Of a DNA stretch of 64,000 bases, positions 8,846 through 18,098 are shown one piece after another. Position 1 is the first letter of the stretch. Each line of letters opens with the position of its first letter. The translations under genes were made by a program, and so were the position numbers. The notes under the pieces are model-generated. The model was not told where the DNA came from. It ran no database searches and saw nothing but the letters and a program-made list of their open reading frames with translations. Source of the DNA: Paenibacillus woosongensis (lineage in GTDB: Bacteria > Bacillota > Bacilli > Paenibacillales > Paenibacillaceae); NCBI RefSeq assembly GCF_009725165.1, contig NZ_WNZW01000002.1, positions 620,001-684,000 of the forward strand, read 5' to 3'.

Positions 8846-10633
8846 TTAGACCTGTTCCCGGCGAAGCGGAATCGTAAAGGAAATCTCTGTTCCTTTGCCA
8901 TATTCGCTTGAAATTTTAAGACCGTGCTGCTCGCCGAAGGTCATGACCAGCCTCTGCTGAACATTGCCCAGGCCAATGCGGTTATCTACAGCGGCATGAG
9001 CTCCGACCATTGATCGTCTGACCTCTTCAAGCCGCTCCAGGGTCATGCCCATGCCATCATCCTGAATCGATATTTCCGCAAAGTCGTTCGCGGCCTGAAT
9101 GAGCAGTTTAACATGGACTCCGCCTTCCTTATTCTCCACGCCATGCACGACAGCATTCTCCACAAGCGGCTGAATGATCAGAGGGGGCATGAAAATGCCT
9201 TCTAGCTTGCGGTCGATGACTAACTCGTACTCCAGCCGATCTTCATAGCGGAATTTTTGGATTTCCAAATAGGACCGAACCATTTCCAGTTCTTCCTTCA
9301 GCATAATTTGATCTCTGCCTACCTCCAGATTTTTGCGCATCAATTTCCCCAGCAGCCGGACGACGTTCGCAATCTCCTTCTCCCCCTTCAAATGAGCGTT
9401 CATCCGAATTGACTCCAGGGAATTGAACAGAAAATGCGGGTTGATCTGGCTGGCCAGCATCTTTAGCTTGATCTCCCTTTGAGCGATCTCCAGCGCATTG
9501 TTCTGCTCCGTCTTCTCAACGACCTGGTTCATAAGCAGGTTAATACTCTCCACCATATAATTGAACTGCCGCGACAGCTGCCCGATCTCATCATTCCCGT
9601 CGACGGAGGACACTACAGCAAGGTCGCCAAGCGCCAGCCGATTGAAGTGGCGGCTGAGACGCAGCAGCCGGTTCGTCATTAGGAACGAGACGATATACAC
9701 AAACAACAGCGCAATGAACAGCACGAGCAATATAAAGAGCAGGCCAAGAAGGCTAACCTGATTGGCATCCTTGACAATAGCCTTCGTCGCAAAAACGGAA
9801 ACGATTTTCAATCCGTTCATGCTCGACTCCGGAATCAAATCCTCGACGACCACGTAGGAGGGCTCGCCTTGCATTTCCATTTTGTGCGCACCGCTTGGCT
9901 GCTGGTGCAGGTCAATCCCGTAATCGAGCTGATGGATCGTTTTGCCAACCAGATTTGGATTTTTGCCTGCCACGATATATCCCTGCTCATCGAAGATCAG
10001 CGTCTCGAACTGTTCCTGGCCCAGCATCCGGTTCAATTCCTCCTGGTTCAGCACGATCATAAGCACCCCGCTGGAACGATGCTCGGGAAAAGGAATTTGC
10101 CGGACCAAACTCAGTTTCCGGGCGGGAAAATCATCGCCATCCGCAACATAGAACCAGCCTATGCTTTTTGTTTCCATCGCTCTCTGATACCACAACGCGG
10201 AGCGGGTCGCCTCCTCCAGCGGAATCAGCTCCAAATTGTTAATGAGTGTCGGGTTGTCATAATAGAATCGAATGGCAGAAATCCCGCGGTACAGCTGAAC
10301 ATATTCCTTGAAATCATCGTAGCTCAAATAAGCCTTGGTCAGCTCGAACACGCTTGGATACTGGACAGTCGCCATTCTCTCCAGCGTTTTATCAAACATG
10401 AAGGTGTTGGACAGGTCTGTGGGCACGCGAAGCATATTTTCCAGCTGGGTTTTGATTTTTTTTACGTCGTTCGTAGTTTGCTCAATCGCGCGTTCCATCG
10501 CCTGCTGGCGAAAATGACCCGTTATCGCCCCGCCCACAATCAGGACGGGCAGCATAACGACCACGATATAAGTAATCAGCAGCTTGTGCTTCAGCTTGAG
10601 ATCATTCAACAAACGCACCATTTTAGTTCGCAA
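8846..10633 (-). CDS. YesM-type sensor histidine kinase
   Basis: 595 residues from a TTG start, chosen because GGGGGGTG lies five bases before it. Order: membrane segment about 17-38, extracellular sensor region about 40-290, second membrane segment about 293-318, HAMP linker about 319-372, His_kinase (PF06580) with the phospho-acceptor His near residue 400 in SQINPHFLFNSLES, and HATPase with N-box QPLVENAVVHG and G-box QDDGMGM. YesM kinases respond to extracellular sugars and phosphorylate AraC-type YesN regulators that switch on the adjacent importer. Here the importer is adjacent, but no response regulator is. The nearest orphan candidate is at 18099-19649. Confidence 0.92.
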   Translation of the reverse strand: MRTKMVRLLNDLKLKHKLLITYIVVVMLPVLIVGGAITGHFRQQAMERAIEQTTNDVKKIKTQLENMLRVPTDLSNTFMFDKTLERMATVQYPSVFELTKAYLSYDDFKEYVQLYRGISAIRFYYDNPTLINNLELIPLEEATRSALWYQRAMETKSIGWFYVADGDDFPARKLSLVRQIPFPEHRSSGVLMIVLNQEELNRMLGQEQFETLIFDEQGYIVAGKNPNLVGKTIHQLDYGIDLHQQPSGAHKMEMQGEPSYVVVEDLIPESSMNGLKIVSVFATKAIVKDANQVSLLGLLFILLVLFIALLFVYIVSFLMTNRLLRLSRHFNRLALGDLAVVSSVDGNDEIGQLSRQFNYMVESINLLMNQVVEKTEQNNALEIAQREIKLKMLASQINPHFLFNSLESIRMNAHLKGEKEIANVVRLLGKLMRKNLEVGRDQIMLKEELEMVRSYLEIQKFRYEDRLEYELVIDRKLEGIFMPPLIIQPLVENAVVHGVENKEGGVHVKLLIQAANDFAEISIQDDGMGMTLERLEEVRRSMVGAHAAVDNRIGLGNVQQRLVMTFGEQHGLKISSEYGKGTEISFTIPLRREQV

Positions 10634-10929
10634 AAAAACACCCCCCGATGTTTAACCGTTTACTCTGCTACTCTACTATCCTTCGATGGACTTGTCCCTT
10701 CCGCGTCTCTATTATGACAAAACCGGGCTGCGGCTAAAAGAGGGGCAATCAGGCAATATATTAAGAACGTAAAAATGAAGATGGAACTGTTCCATCGACA
10801 TGAGAATGTTGCAAAAACCTCACGGCTCCTTGCAAGAACCTCACAGCCCATTGATTGGACTGGAAGTCTTTCTCTCCAGTAAATTAAACTAAGGATTTAT
10901 GGCTGTTATCTAGATGGTCAGGATCAGGT

Positions 10930-11120
10930 ACTAAATGTAATTCATGCAACTAGTTCATCGGTTTTGGCCGGATTAGAGGAAACTAACTGCAAAACCTACA
11001 TTTAGATTTAAGCTATTTCGACGAATTCGCTCCATTCAGGCAAACTAACTGCATGTTTTACATTTAGCACATGTATTTTTTATAGAACGAGCTTAACTAG
11101 ATGTATAAAATACATTTCGC
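10930..11120. repeat. four-copy degenerate 26-bp interspersed repeat
   Basis: Copies at 10981-11006, 11043-11068 and 11095-11120 (direct) and 10930-10955 (inverted) share the pattern AACTARNTGCAT, then two to four variable bases, then TACATTTAGN. Spacing between direct copies is 62 and 52 bases. The copies diverge at internal positions but keep both ends. A related pair of segments (TAGCTGTATTT and inverted AAATACAGTTAGCT) lies near 17830-17970. Function unknown. Confidence 0.6.
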
Positions 11121-11188
11121 TAGACTCCCACATTGCTACTTACTGTGGTGTGATCATACATGACTCCACCTAGGTGTATTTAACATGA

Positions 11189-11344
11189 CTTCTCGATATT
11201 GATTTGATCCCCAATGAACGGTTACTTGAGCTTCTGGAAGGCGAAAAAAAGTATACGACGGGTACTAGCTACTCCAGTATCGTAACGAAAACACCCAATA
11301 AAAGCGGAAAATATCCCCTATGCGATGCAGGGGATATTTCCACT
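11189..11344 (+). other. possible decayed gene fragment
   Basis: One plus-strand frame stays open for about 50 codons and reads like protein (LLDIDLIPNERLLELLEG then EKKYTTGTSYSSIVTK) but has no start codon or ribosome binding site and runs into the GH31 terminator hairpin. It could be a relic of a gene or chance. No family recognised. Confidence 0.2.
11306..11341 (-). terminator. intrinsic terminator of the GH31 gene
   Basis: A perfect 12-bp stem (GGAAATATCCCC / GGGGATATTTCC) with an 11-base loop, 18 bases past the GH31 stop. The following minus-strand tract is only moderately T-rich (GCTTTTATT). Confidence 0.65.
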
Positions 11345-11358
11345 TGAATCAAACTTGC

Positions 11359-13680
11359 TTATTTAAGTGTAACTTGAATTTCCGCTTTACCGCTGAATGT
11401 GCCTACTGCGATGCTGCCATCGGCATTCAGTTGGCCGCCTTGCACCGATGCTGCCTGGCCGAAGCCGTGCAGACTGATGTTAAACGGCTTGCCTGCGCCT
11501 TCACCCGTGATGCGCAGCGTAGAGCCTTCGCGCGATACCGCGATTTCCAGCTCGGTTTCGCCCTTCACGTTGCGAACCTTCCGGGATACCTGCGCACCGT
11601 CTTCGATTTGATACAATCTGACATCTGCGTCCTGAGCGTAGTCATAATCCGGTTTGACATCGTTCGCGCCCATAACGAGGATGGAGTTCGGACGAACGAA
11701 GAGCGGCAGGCTGAAGAAATCGTAATTCTCTTTGCGCCATTTTCCGCCTTCGATCGTTTCACCTGTCAATAGATGGGTCCATTTGCCTTCCGGCAGATAG
11801 TAGGCTACGTTGCCTTCCTTGCTGAATACCGGTGCCACCAGCACAGAGTCGCCCAGCATATATTGACGGTCGAGCATTTCACTTGCCGGATCTTCCGGGA
11901 ACTCCAGGAACATCGCGCGCATCGTCGGCACGCCCTGCTCAGTCGCTTCAACCGCTGTGTCGAACAAGTACGGCATCAGACGGCATTTCAGCTTCGTGTA
12001 GAAGCGCGTTACGTCTACCGCCTCATCGTCGTATGCCCATGGAACCCGGTAAGAGCTGCTTCCATGGAGACGGCTGTGGCTGGACAGGAGCCCGAATGCC
12101 AGCCAGCGCTTGAACACGTCGGCAGGCGCCGTATTCTCAAATCCGCCAATATCGTGGCTCCAGAAGCCAAAGCCGGATACGCCAAGGGACAATCCGCCTC
12201 TCAAGCTCTCAGCCATCGACTCGTAGTCCGCGTAGCAGTCGCCGCCCCAGTGAACCGGGAACTTCTGACCGCCCGCAGTAGCCGAACGGGCAAACAATGC
12301 CGCTTCATTTTTGCCAAGCTTCTCTTCCAGCACTTCAAACACAACTTTATTATACAATTGAGTATAGTAGTTGTGCATTTTCACCGGGTCGGAGCCGTCA
12401 TGGTAGACGACATCTGTTGGAATCCGCTCGCCGAAGTCGGTCTTGAAGCTGTCCACGCCCATATCTACGAGATCACGCAGATAGCCCGCGAACCATTCGC
12501 ATGCATCAGGATTCGTGAAATCAACAAGCGCCATTCCCGGCTGCCACAAATTCCACTGCCATACGTCACCATTAGGTCTTTTCACAAGATAGCCATGCTT
12601 CTTGCCCTCTTCAAACAGAGCGGAGCGCTGAGCGATATATGGATTGATCCATACGCAAATTTTAAGCCCCTTCTCTTTAAGACGCTTCAGCATTCCTTCC
12701 GGATCCGGGAAAGTGCGCTCGTCCCATTTGAAATCCGTCCAGTGGAATTCACGCATCCAGAAGCAGTCGAAGTGGAAGACATGCAGCGGCAAATCTCTTT
12801 CCGCCATGCCGTCAACAAAAGAATTGACCGTCGCTTCATCATAGTTCGTTGTAAACGACGTCGTCAGCCACAGCCCGAACGTCCATGCCGGAGGCAGGGA
12901 AGGCTTACCTGTCAGCGCAGTATATTTGTTCAGAACCTCTTTCGGCTCAGGACCGTCGATGACGAAATACTCAAGCGATTCCCCAGGAACGCTGAATTGT
13001 ACTTTCTTGACCTTCTCGGAAGCTACTTCAAAGGAAACAGCACCCGGATCATTGACAAATACCCCGTATCCTTTGTTCGTAATATAAAAAGGAATGTTCT
13101 TGTAAGCTTGTTCGGAGCTTGTGCCGCCATCTTTATTCCAGATATCCACGACTTGACCGTTCTTGACGAAGGAAGTAAAGCGTTCTCCAAGCCCGTATAC
13201 CCATTCGCCTACCGTAAGATCCAGTTCTTCGCGCATATATACCGCGCCGCCGTTCTCCTCGACATGAGCCATGGATTTGAACGCGCTGCCCGTAATGCGC
13301 TCCGAACCGCGGTAGAAATCAACAGACCATTGCGGCCCCTTGTTCACTCTGACGCTCAAATTACCGCTCTTCAGCTCGGCGTAATCGTCGTTCTCCGTAA
13401 TTTGAACGTGATCGCCGCTGCCGCCTGCGAGTTCGAAATGAGGACCGTGATCCACCGTACCGGCAAAATGCACCAGCTTCACGCCAATGACGCCTGGAAG
13501 CGGGGAGTGGAATTGAATCGTCAGCAGTTGGCCGTTGATCGTATTGGCACGACCTTGAATCGGTCTTGTTGAAGCATAGGCTGTCAGCTTATTATCCGCA
13601 ATCGTAAAATCGTGGGCCTGCACCGCTGTCGACAGTGTAAATCCTTCACGAATCAACCAGTTGCCGTCTGTAAATTTCAT
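11359..13680 (-). CDS. GH31 alpha-xylosidase (YicI type)
   Basis: 773 residues, ATG start behind AAAGGCGG. It matches YicI over its length: N-terminal beta-sandwich (about 1-240), (beta/alpha)8 barrel (about 250-590) and C-terminal beta domains. The nucleophile Asp lies in SFKTDFGE, the acid/base Asp in HWGGDCYADYESM. The segment FHFDCFWMREFHW is typical of alpha-xylosidases. No signal peptide, so it acts in the cytoplasm, probably removing alpha-1,6-xylose from xyloglucan oligosaccharides such as isoprimeverose. It diverges from the AraC regulator at 13815, which is its likely controller. Alternative: another alpha-glycosidase specificity within GH31. Confidence 0.9.
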   Translation of the reverse strand: MKFTDGNWLIREGFTLSTAVQAHDFTIADNKLTAYASTRPIQGRANTINGQLLTIQFHSPLPGVIGVKLVHFAGTVDHGPHFELAGGSGDHVQITENDDYAELKSGNLSVRVNKGPQWSVDFYRGSERITGSAFKSMAHVEENGGAVYMREELDLTVGEWVYGLGERFTSFVKNGQVVDIWNKDGGTSSEQAYKNIPFYITNKGYGVFVNDPGAVSFEVASEKVKKVQFSVPGESLEYFVIDGPEPKEVLNKYTALTGKPSLPPAWTFGLWLTTSFTTNYDEATVNSFVDGMAERDLPLHVFHFDCFWMREFHWTDFKWDERTFPDPEGMLKRLKEKGLKICVWINPYIAQRSALFEEGKKHGYLVKRPNGDVWQWNLWQPGMALVDFTNPDACEWFAGYLRDLVDMGVDSFKTDFGERIPTDVVYHDGSDPVKMHNYYTQLYNKVVFEVLEEKLGKNEAALFARSATAGGQKFPVHWGGDCYADYESMAESLRGGLSLGVSGFGFWSHDIGGFENTAPADVFKRWLAFGLLSSHSRLHGSSSYRVPWAYDDEAVDVTRFYTKLKCRLMPYLFDTAVEATEQGVPTMRAMFLEFPEDPASEMLDRQYMLGDSVLVAPVFSKEGNVAYYLPEGKWTHLLTGETIEGGKWRKENYDFFSLPLFVRPNSILVMGANDVKPDYDYAQDADVRLYQIEDGAQVSRKVRNVKGETELEIAVSREGSTLRITGEGAGKPFNISLHGFGQAASVQGGQLNADGSIAVGTFSGKAEIQVTLK

Positions 13681-13814
13681 CGTTTAGAACCGCCTTTCTG
13701 ATATCGTTGTAATCTTGCAATAAACCGTCTATACTTGCATTATACTGATAAAAAATAACCCATTCTAACATAATTTAATGAATTTATAACACAATATTGA
13801 TGAGGTGAGCTTAA
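13681..13814. promoter_or_regulatory. divergent promoter region, GH31 versus AraC regulator
   Basis: 134 AT-rich bases between divergent genes. On the minus strand TATAAT (13738-13743) is preceded 18 bases upstream by TTAGAA, a weak -35, which suggests an activator-dependent GH31 promoter. On the plus strand only GAGGTGA before the regulator start is clear. The adjacent AraC protein is the obvious candidate to bind here. Confidence 0.5.
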
Positions 13815-14717
13815 ATGGATCAAGCATTGCGACGCTCTCTGAAGGAGAGCAAGACTCACGGCGACGAAAGATTGCCATTTGGCACCTACTGGTACCAGTT
13901 CGGCCCAGGCGAGCACGTCGTGGACTGCCATTGGCACGAAGAAGCCGAATTCTTCTACTGCCTGGAGGGAGAGACGCTGTTCCAGGTAGACACCGATTAT
14001 TTCGTCGTGCGGGCCGGGGAAGCCGTATTTATCGATGGCGGTGATATTCACGCCGCGCATGCCCATGGAGAACAGGGCTGCTCTTTTTTTACACTCGTAT
14101 TTGGAACGAATATGCTGTCCAGCGCTTATTATGACGCTGTTCAGGAGAATTTAATTCTCCCGCTGCAGGAAAGAAAAGCCACGTTCCCCCGTCATATATC
14201 CGGGAAGCATGATTATGGACAACCCTTGTTGCAGCACCTGGCAGCTATCATGGACAGCTGTGAGGCGAGAACTCCCGGATATGAGGGTTCTGTCAAAGGG
14301 CATCTCTATCTTATGCTCTCGGAATTAGCGGTACGTGGCCAGCTGTGCAACCGTGCGGCAACTACCGGTAATGACTCCTTCAAAATCGAGCGGCTGAAAA
14401 AGGTCATCCATTACATTCAGCAGAACTATGACCAGCAAATCCGGCTCTCCGAATTAGCCGCGCTTATTCCGATGAGCGAAGGACAGCTGTGCCGCTTCTT
14501 CAAATCCATGACCCGGCAGACCCCGATGGATTACATTAATTCCTACCGAATCCGGCAAGCCGTCGAGCTGCTTCGGGAGCCTGACCGCAAAATATCTGAC
14601 ATCGCTCTTGAAGTAGGCTATGACAATATCAGCTACTTCATCCGGGTATTCCGGAAGGCGATGAATTGCTCGCCTTCGGAATTCCGCAAAAAATGGTTCG
14701 AATCCATCGAAGCTTAA
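13815..14717 (+). CDS. AraC-family regulator with N-terminal cupin
   Basis: 300 residues, ATG behind GAGGTGA. Residues about 20-100 form an AraC-type sugar-binding cupin (VVDCHWHEEAEFFYCLEG, a His-rich beta-barrel motif). Residues about 195-297 hold the two helix-turn-helix motifs of AraC/XylS proteins (LAALIPMSEGQLCRFFKSM; ISDIALEVGYDNISYFIRV). It probably senses a cytoplasmic sugar and activates the divergent GH31 gene and perhaps the convergent GH3 gene. Its stop codon is one base away from that of GH3, so the two genes converge with no terminator between them. Confidence 0.92.
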   Translation: MDQALRRSLKESKTHGDERLPFGTYWYQFGPGEHVVDCHWHEEAEFFYCLEGETLFQVDTDYFVVRAGEAVFIDGGDIHAAHAHGEQGCSFFTLVFGTNMLSSAYYDAVQENLILPLQERKATFPRHISGKHDYGQPLLQHLAAIMDSCEARTPGYEGSVKGHLYLMLSELAVRGQLCNRAATTGNDSFKIERLKKVIHYIQQNYDQQIRLSELAALIPMSEGQLCRFFKSMTRQTPMDYINSYRIRQAVELLREPDRKISDIALEVGYDNISYFIRVFRKAMNCSPSEFRKKWFESIEA

Positions 14718-14718
14718 A

Positions 14719-17547
14719 TCAAACGATCCGGAACCAGCTGAGCCGTACCTCGCCCTTCAGCCTCAAATACAGCTGCTGGCGGCCAGAAACCGCTTCGACC
14801 GGAACAGATATCGTCGTCCATGCCTGGGGTCCGCCGGTCGGCAGCACCCGGCACTGGGCTGCGGCAGGCCCGTCCGCGGCATCCAGCGCGATTTCGATCT
14901 CACCGCCCTGGATAGCTCCCGATACTCTCGCTTCAAACCGCTGAGCCTCGCTTCCGAACTCCACGTCATGGAACGCGATCCAGCCTGCTTCCCGCTTACA
15001 GGCCACGCTCTCGCCGCCCTCGCGGCATTCGTCGATGAAGACGCCCTCGTAGTCATCGTAGTTTACTGCACGCACCGGAGCTGCGGCCAACCGCGGCGGA
15101 ATCTGTTCTCCTTCAACCTCCAGGGACGTTTCGAGCAAGATATCCCCGGACGAACGACCGACCATCAGCGTATATGTTCCACGCTCAACACAGTAACGAT
15201 CACGGGTCACGTCCCAGAAGGCCAGGTCGGCGCTGTGCAGCTCGAACGTTACTGCAGCCGATTCTCCGGCGGCCAGATGGATGCGCCGGAACCCGCTTAA
15301 CGTCTTCAATGGGCGTACAACCCGGGACTGGTTCGCACGGACATACAGCTGAACGACCTCGTCACCGTCCAGTTGCCCAGTGTTGCGCACATTCACGGAT
15401 ACGGTGACGGACTCATTTTCGGATACTTTAACGGCGCTTAATGTCAAATCACTGTATGCGAACTCGGTATAACTGAGTCCATGACCAAAAGGAAACAGCG
15501 CTTCGCCCTCGAAGTATTGGTAGGTTCTTTTGCCCTTGATGATGTCATAATCCATCATGTCCGGCAGCTCGGAGGCCGACTTGTACCAGGTCATGTTCAA
15601 ACGTCCAGCCGGATTGTAATCTCCGAACAGCACGTCGCCCACCGCATGTCCAAGCTCCTGTCCCCCATGCGATGTAAAGATAATAGAAGGAACATGCTCC
15701 TTCTCCCAATTGACCGCAAACGGGTAACTGCCGACAATAACGACAACGGTATTTGGATTGGCAGCATGTACGGCCTGAATCATGGCCTGCTGTGATGGCG
15801 GCAGCGTAATGTCGGCGCGATCCGTCGTTTCCTTCCCGTTGATGAACGGACTATTGCCGACAAACACAATGGCCGTATCGGCAGATTTCGCCGTATCGAC
15901 AGCATCCTTCAGCCCGTCCTGCACAACCTCTACATAAAATCCGCTTACAGCAGCAGCCTGCTCTACTTCGGCGACGACCAACCGCTTGTTCTCATCCTCG
16001 ATGATTGCCTTGGCTTCCCAGGATTTCATGACGAGCGCGTCCTTCTCGCCTTTGGCGAAGCTGAACACCTCTTTAACGAACCAGCCGCTGGCCTCCTCCG
16101 AAACAGCGGCAATGCCTCCGCCCTGTTCGCAGTCGCGTTCTGTGATAAATTTGCCGTTGCCCAGCGCCCGCAGCGTAAGACTGTTCCAGCCCCAGTCCGT
16201 GCATTCGAATATTTCGGCTTGCTCTGCAGATGCAGCGTCCGCTCTGAGCTGCCCGTCTTCGGGAGCAACGGAAATATAATTTCCGCTCTCGGCGGAACGA
16301 AGACGAACCCGGTTATTTCCCGTAGAGAAATGGACCCGGCTCGTTCCTAACCGCTCCATTACTCCCTGAAGCGGTGTAATTTTGTATGCCGGCGTGCCGC
16401 TATACCAGTCGGTATAGGCCTCGTTTGCAAGCGGTCCGATCACGGCAACGGAGCCCTGCTCCTTCGGCAGCGGCAGCAGTCCCTCGTTCTTCAGCAGCAC
16501 GATCGATTCCTGAGCCGCTCTCCGCGACAGGGCCGAGTGCTCCGGCGCGCAAAGCTTCGACTCCGGCACATGGCTGTAAGGATTGCGGTCATCCGGATCG
16601 AATTCTCCAAGACGGAAGCGAACCCGAAAGGTGTTGCGCAGCGCATGATCTAAATCGCTCTCTGTCAGAATGCCTTGCTCCAGCGCATCGCGCAGCGCCT
16701 GAAATGAAATGTCCTGGTCATCGGTGATGCTGTCGATTCCCGCCTTCACCGAGCCTGCAACCGCCTCGGCATAAGACTGGACGTAACCGTGATCCATGAC
16801 CGTTCCCAGCACGTCCCCGGCATCGCCGACGACAAAGCCGTCCATGCCCCATTCGCCTTTGACGATTTCGTTGACTTCATTATTCAAATTGCATGGGGTC
16901 CCGTTGATGCCGTTATATGCGGTCATCATCGAGCCAGCGCGACCTTCGCGGAATGGCGCTTCAAACGCCTTCAAATAGTACTCGCGCTTATTCCGGGGAT
17001 CGATGCTGACCGAAGCGCTGCCGCGGTCGATCTCGTTATTGTTTCCGTAGAAATGCTTCAAGGTGGCTACCGTCTTATAGTAGAAAGGATGGTCTCCCTG
17101 CATTCCCTTAACTAGCTCGCTCGTCAAGCGTCCGGTCAAGCACGGATCTTCCCCATACGCCTCCTCGGTCCGGCCCCAGCGGGGATCGCGCTCCATATCG
17201 ACCGTCGGCGCCCAAATCGTCAGGCCGTTGATGGCCGGATCACGCTGGTAATACACCCGGGCTTCATCGGCAATGACCGCTCCTATTTCATGCATCAGCT
17301 CGGGATTCCACGTGCAGGCAAGGCCCGTATTTTGCGGAAACACAGTCGCTTCGCCAAGCCAGGCCACGCCATGCGCTCCTTCGGTGCCATGCTTGTATTT
17401 TTTTACACCCAGCCGAGGAATCTCCGCCTGGTATTGACACATTAATTGAATTTTCTCTTCCGTCGTAAATCTGGAGATCAGGTCGTTCACCCGCTCGTTC
17501 AGCGGCAATTCAGGATTCTGAAATGGAAATTGGTAATGGTTCTCCAC
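14719..17547 (-). CDS. GH3 beta-glycosidase with fascin-like insert and C-terminal CBM-like domain
   Basis: About 943 residues. The GTG at 17547 is preferred because TGAGGT sits eight bases before it; the ATG at 17562 falls on that site itself. Order: GH3 N-terminal barrel with nucleophile Asp in FVVGDAGDV (about 240); start of the GH3 C-terminal domain (SIVLLKNEGLLPLP, about 350); an insert of about 140 residues with beta-trefoil/fascin-like repeats (RVRLRSAESGNYISV, LTLRALGNGKFITERD); the rest of the GH3 C domain (IVFVGNSPF, SHGGQELGHAVGDVLFG); a fibronectin-like domain; and a C-terminal region with CBM6-like features (AVNYDDYEG, CKREAGWIAF). No signal peptide. Beta-xylosidase or beta-glucosidase activity is likely; the substrate is not determined by sequence. 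A cre site lies upstream. Confidence 0.9.
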   Translation of the reverse strand: MENHYQFPFQNPELPLNERVNDLISRFTTEEKIQLMCQYQAEIPRLGVKKYKHGTEGAHGVAWLGEATVFPQNTGLACTWNPELMHEIGAVIADEARVYYQRDPAINGLTIWAPTVDMERDPRWGRTEEAYGEDPCLTGRLTSELVKGMQGDHPFYYKTVATLKHFYGNNNEIDRGSASVSIDPRNKREYYLKAFEAPFREGRAGSMMTAYNGINGTPCNLNNEVNEIVKGEWGMDGFVVGDAGDVLGTVMDHGYVQSYAEAVAGSVKAGIDSITDDQDISFQALRDALEQGILTESDLDHALRNTFRVRFRLGEFDPDDRNPYSHVPESKLCAPEHSALSRRAAQESIVLLKNEGLLPLPKEQGSVAVIGPLANEAYTDWYSGTPAYKITPLQGVMERLGTSRVHFSTGNNRVRLRSAESGNYISVAPEDGQLRADAASAEQAEIFECTDWGWNSLTLRALGNGKFITERDCEQGGGIAAVSEEASGWFVKEVFSFAKGEKDALVMKSWEAKAIIEDENKRLVVAEVEQAAAVSGFYVEVVQDGLKDAVDTAKSADTAIVFVGNSPFINGKETTDRADITLPPSQQAMIQAVHAANPNTVVVIVGSYPFAVNWEKEHVPSIIFTSHGGQELGHAVGDVLFGDYNPAGRLNMTWYKSASELPDMMDYDIIKGKRTYQYFEGEALFPFGHGLSYTEFAYSDLTLSAVKVSENESVTVSVNVRNTGQLDGDEVVQLYVRANQSRVVRPLKTLSGFRRIHLAAGESAAVTFELHSADLAFWDVTRDRYCVERGTYTLMVGRSSGDILLETSLEVEGEQIPPRLAAAPVRAVNYDDYEGVFIDECREGGESVACKREAGWIAFHDVEFGSEAQRFEARVSGAIQGGEIEIALDAADGPAAAQCRVLPTGGPQAWTTISVPVEAVSGRQQLYLRLKGEVRLSWFRIV

Positions 17548-17582
17548 GTAAAATGACCTCATTTCTGTATGAATTTCAAGTT

Positions 17583-17596
17583 TGAAAGCGCTTTTA
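17583..17596 (-). promoter_or_regulatory. CcpA cre site upstream of GH3
   Basis: TGAAAGCGCTTTTA (symmetrical TTTGAAAGCG / CTTTTAAA context) matches the cre consensus well. It lies about 36 bases before the GTG start of GH3, in or just below the promoter, which predicts carbon catabolite repression. Confidence 0.75.
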
Positions 17597-17988
17597 AATG
17601 CCGCGCTGCTTACAGCTGTCTGCCCATACTGTCATGATAGCTCGCGTGAAATAGACTTCATACAGGGAAGATTAGTCATGTTTTCATATAATAATCTAAG
17701 TTCTTCGTACTACTGAGCAGGCTTTCCGCTCTACCGAATGGATTAATGGGTTAGTGAATTAATGGATTAGTGGATTAGTCGATTGAATGGATTTCATGCA
17801 TCTAATTACTGTTCAAAAAGCCGTTTCGCAAGATAGCTGTATTTAAAGTAACTAAAACACAGTTTTTCAACCTATCGGGACATTTTTAAATTCTTACTGC
17901 TAGAAATCCAGTTAATGGCGCATTCAGCGATGGACCGCATCTTTTTACTACAGCAAATACAGTTAGCTGCGTGCTAAGAAATAGGGAC

Positions 17989-18022
17989 AAAAAAATCTTT
18001 CCAGGATAATGCCTGGAAAGAT
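17989..18022 (-). terminator. intrinsic terminator of the YesN-type regulator gene
   Basis: A perfect 11-bp stem (ATCTTTCCAGG / CCTGGAAAGAT) with a six-base loop, followed on the minus strand by a run of T. A textbook terminator 77 bases past the stop codon. Confidence 0.9.
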
Positions 18023-18098
18023 CGGATGTGCAGCCTAAGCTCGCATTTTTGCGCTTGGCTTGAAGCAAGTTAACGAAAAGCTTGCTGTTTCGTTCTGA

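Larger units (their letters stand above)
10634..11358. other. 725-base intergenic region with a repeated 26-bp element
   Basis: No supported gene. It holds four copies of a 26-bp element (10930-11120), a possible decayed reading frame (11189-11344) and the GH31 terminator (11306-11341). Its right part separates the kinase/importer block from the GH31 block. No clear kinase promoter was recognised. Confidence 0.5.
17548..18098. other. 550-base intergenic region between GH3 and the YesN-type regulator
   Basis: Holds the GH3 leader with a cre site (17583-17596), a run of related GGATTAGT/GGTTAGTG units (17741-17790), an inverted pair of TAGCTGTATTT-like segments (about 17833-17970) and the regulator's terminator (17989-18022). 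No supported gene. Confidence 0.5.

Noticed and set aside
9869..10717. 282-codon open frame on the plus strand
   Set aside because: Antisense to the sensor kinase gene; no start signal or domain.
10660..10851. Small membrane protein upstream of the sensor kinase
   Set aside because: No ribosome binding site, and it contains the kinase leader; hydrophobic stretch is probably chance.
11773..13572. 599-codon open frame on the plus strand
   Set aside because: Lies entirely antisense to the GH31 gene, has no ribosome binding site and no recognisable domain; the GH31 motifs are complete on the other strand.
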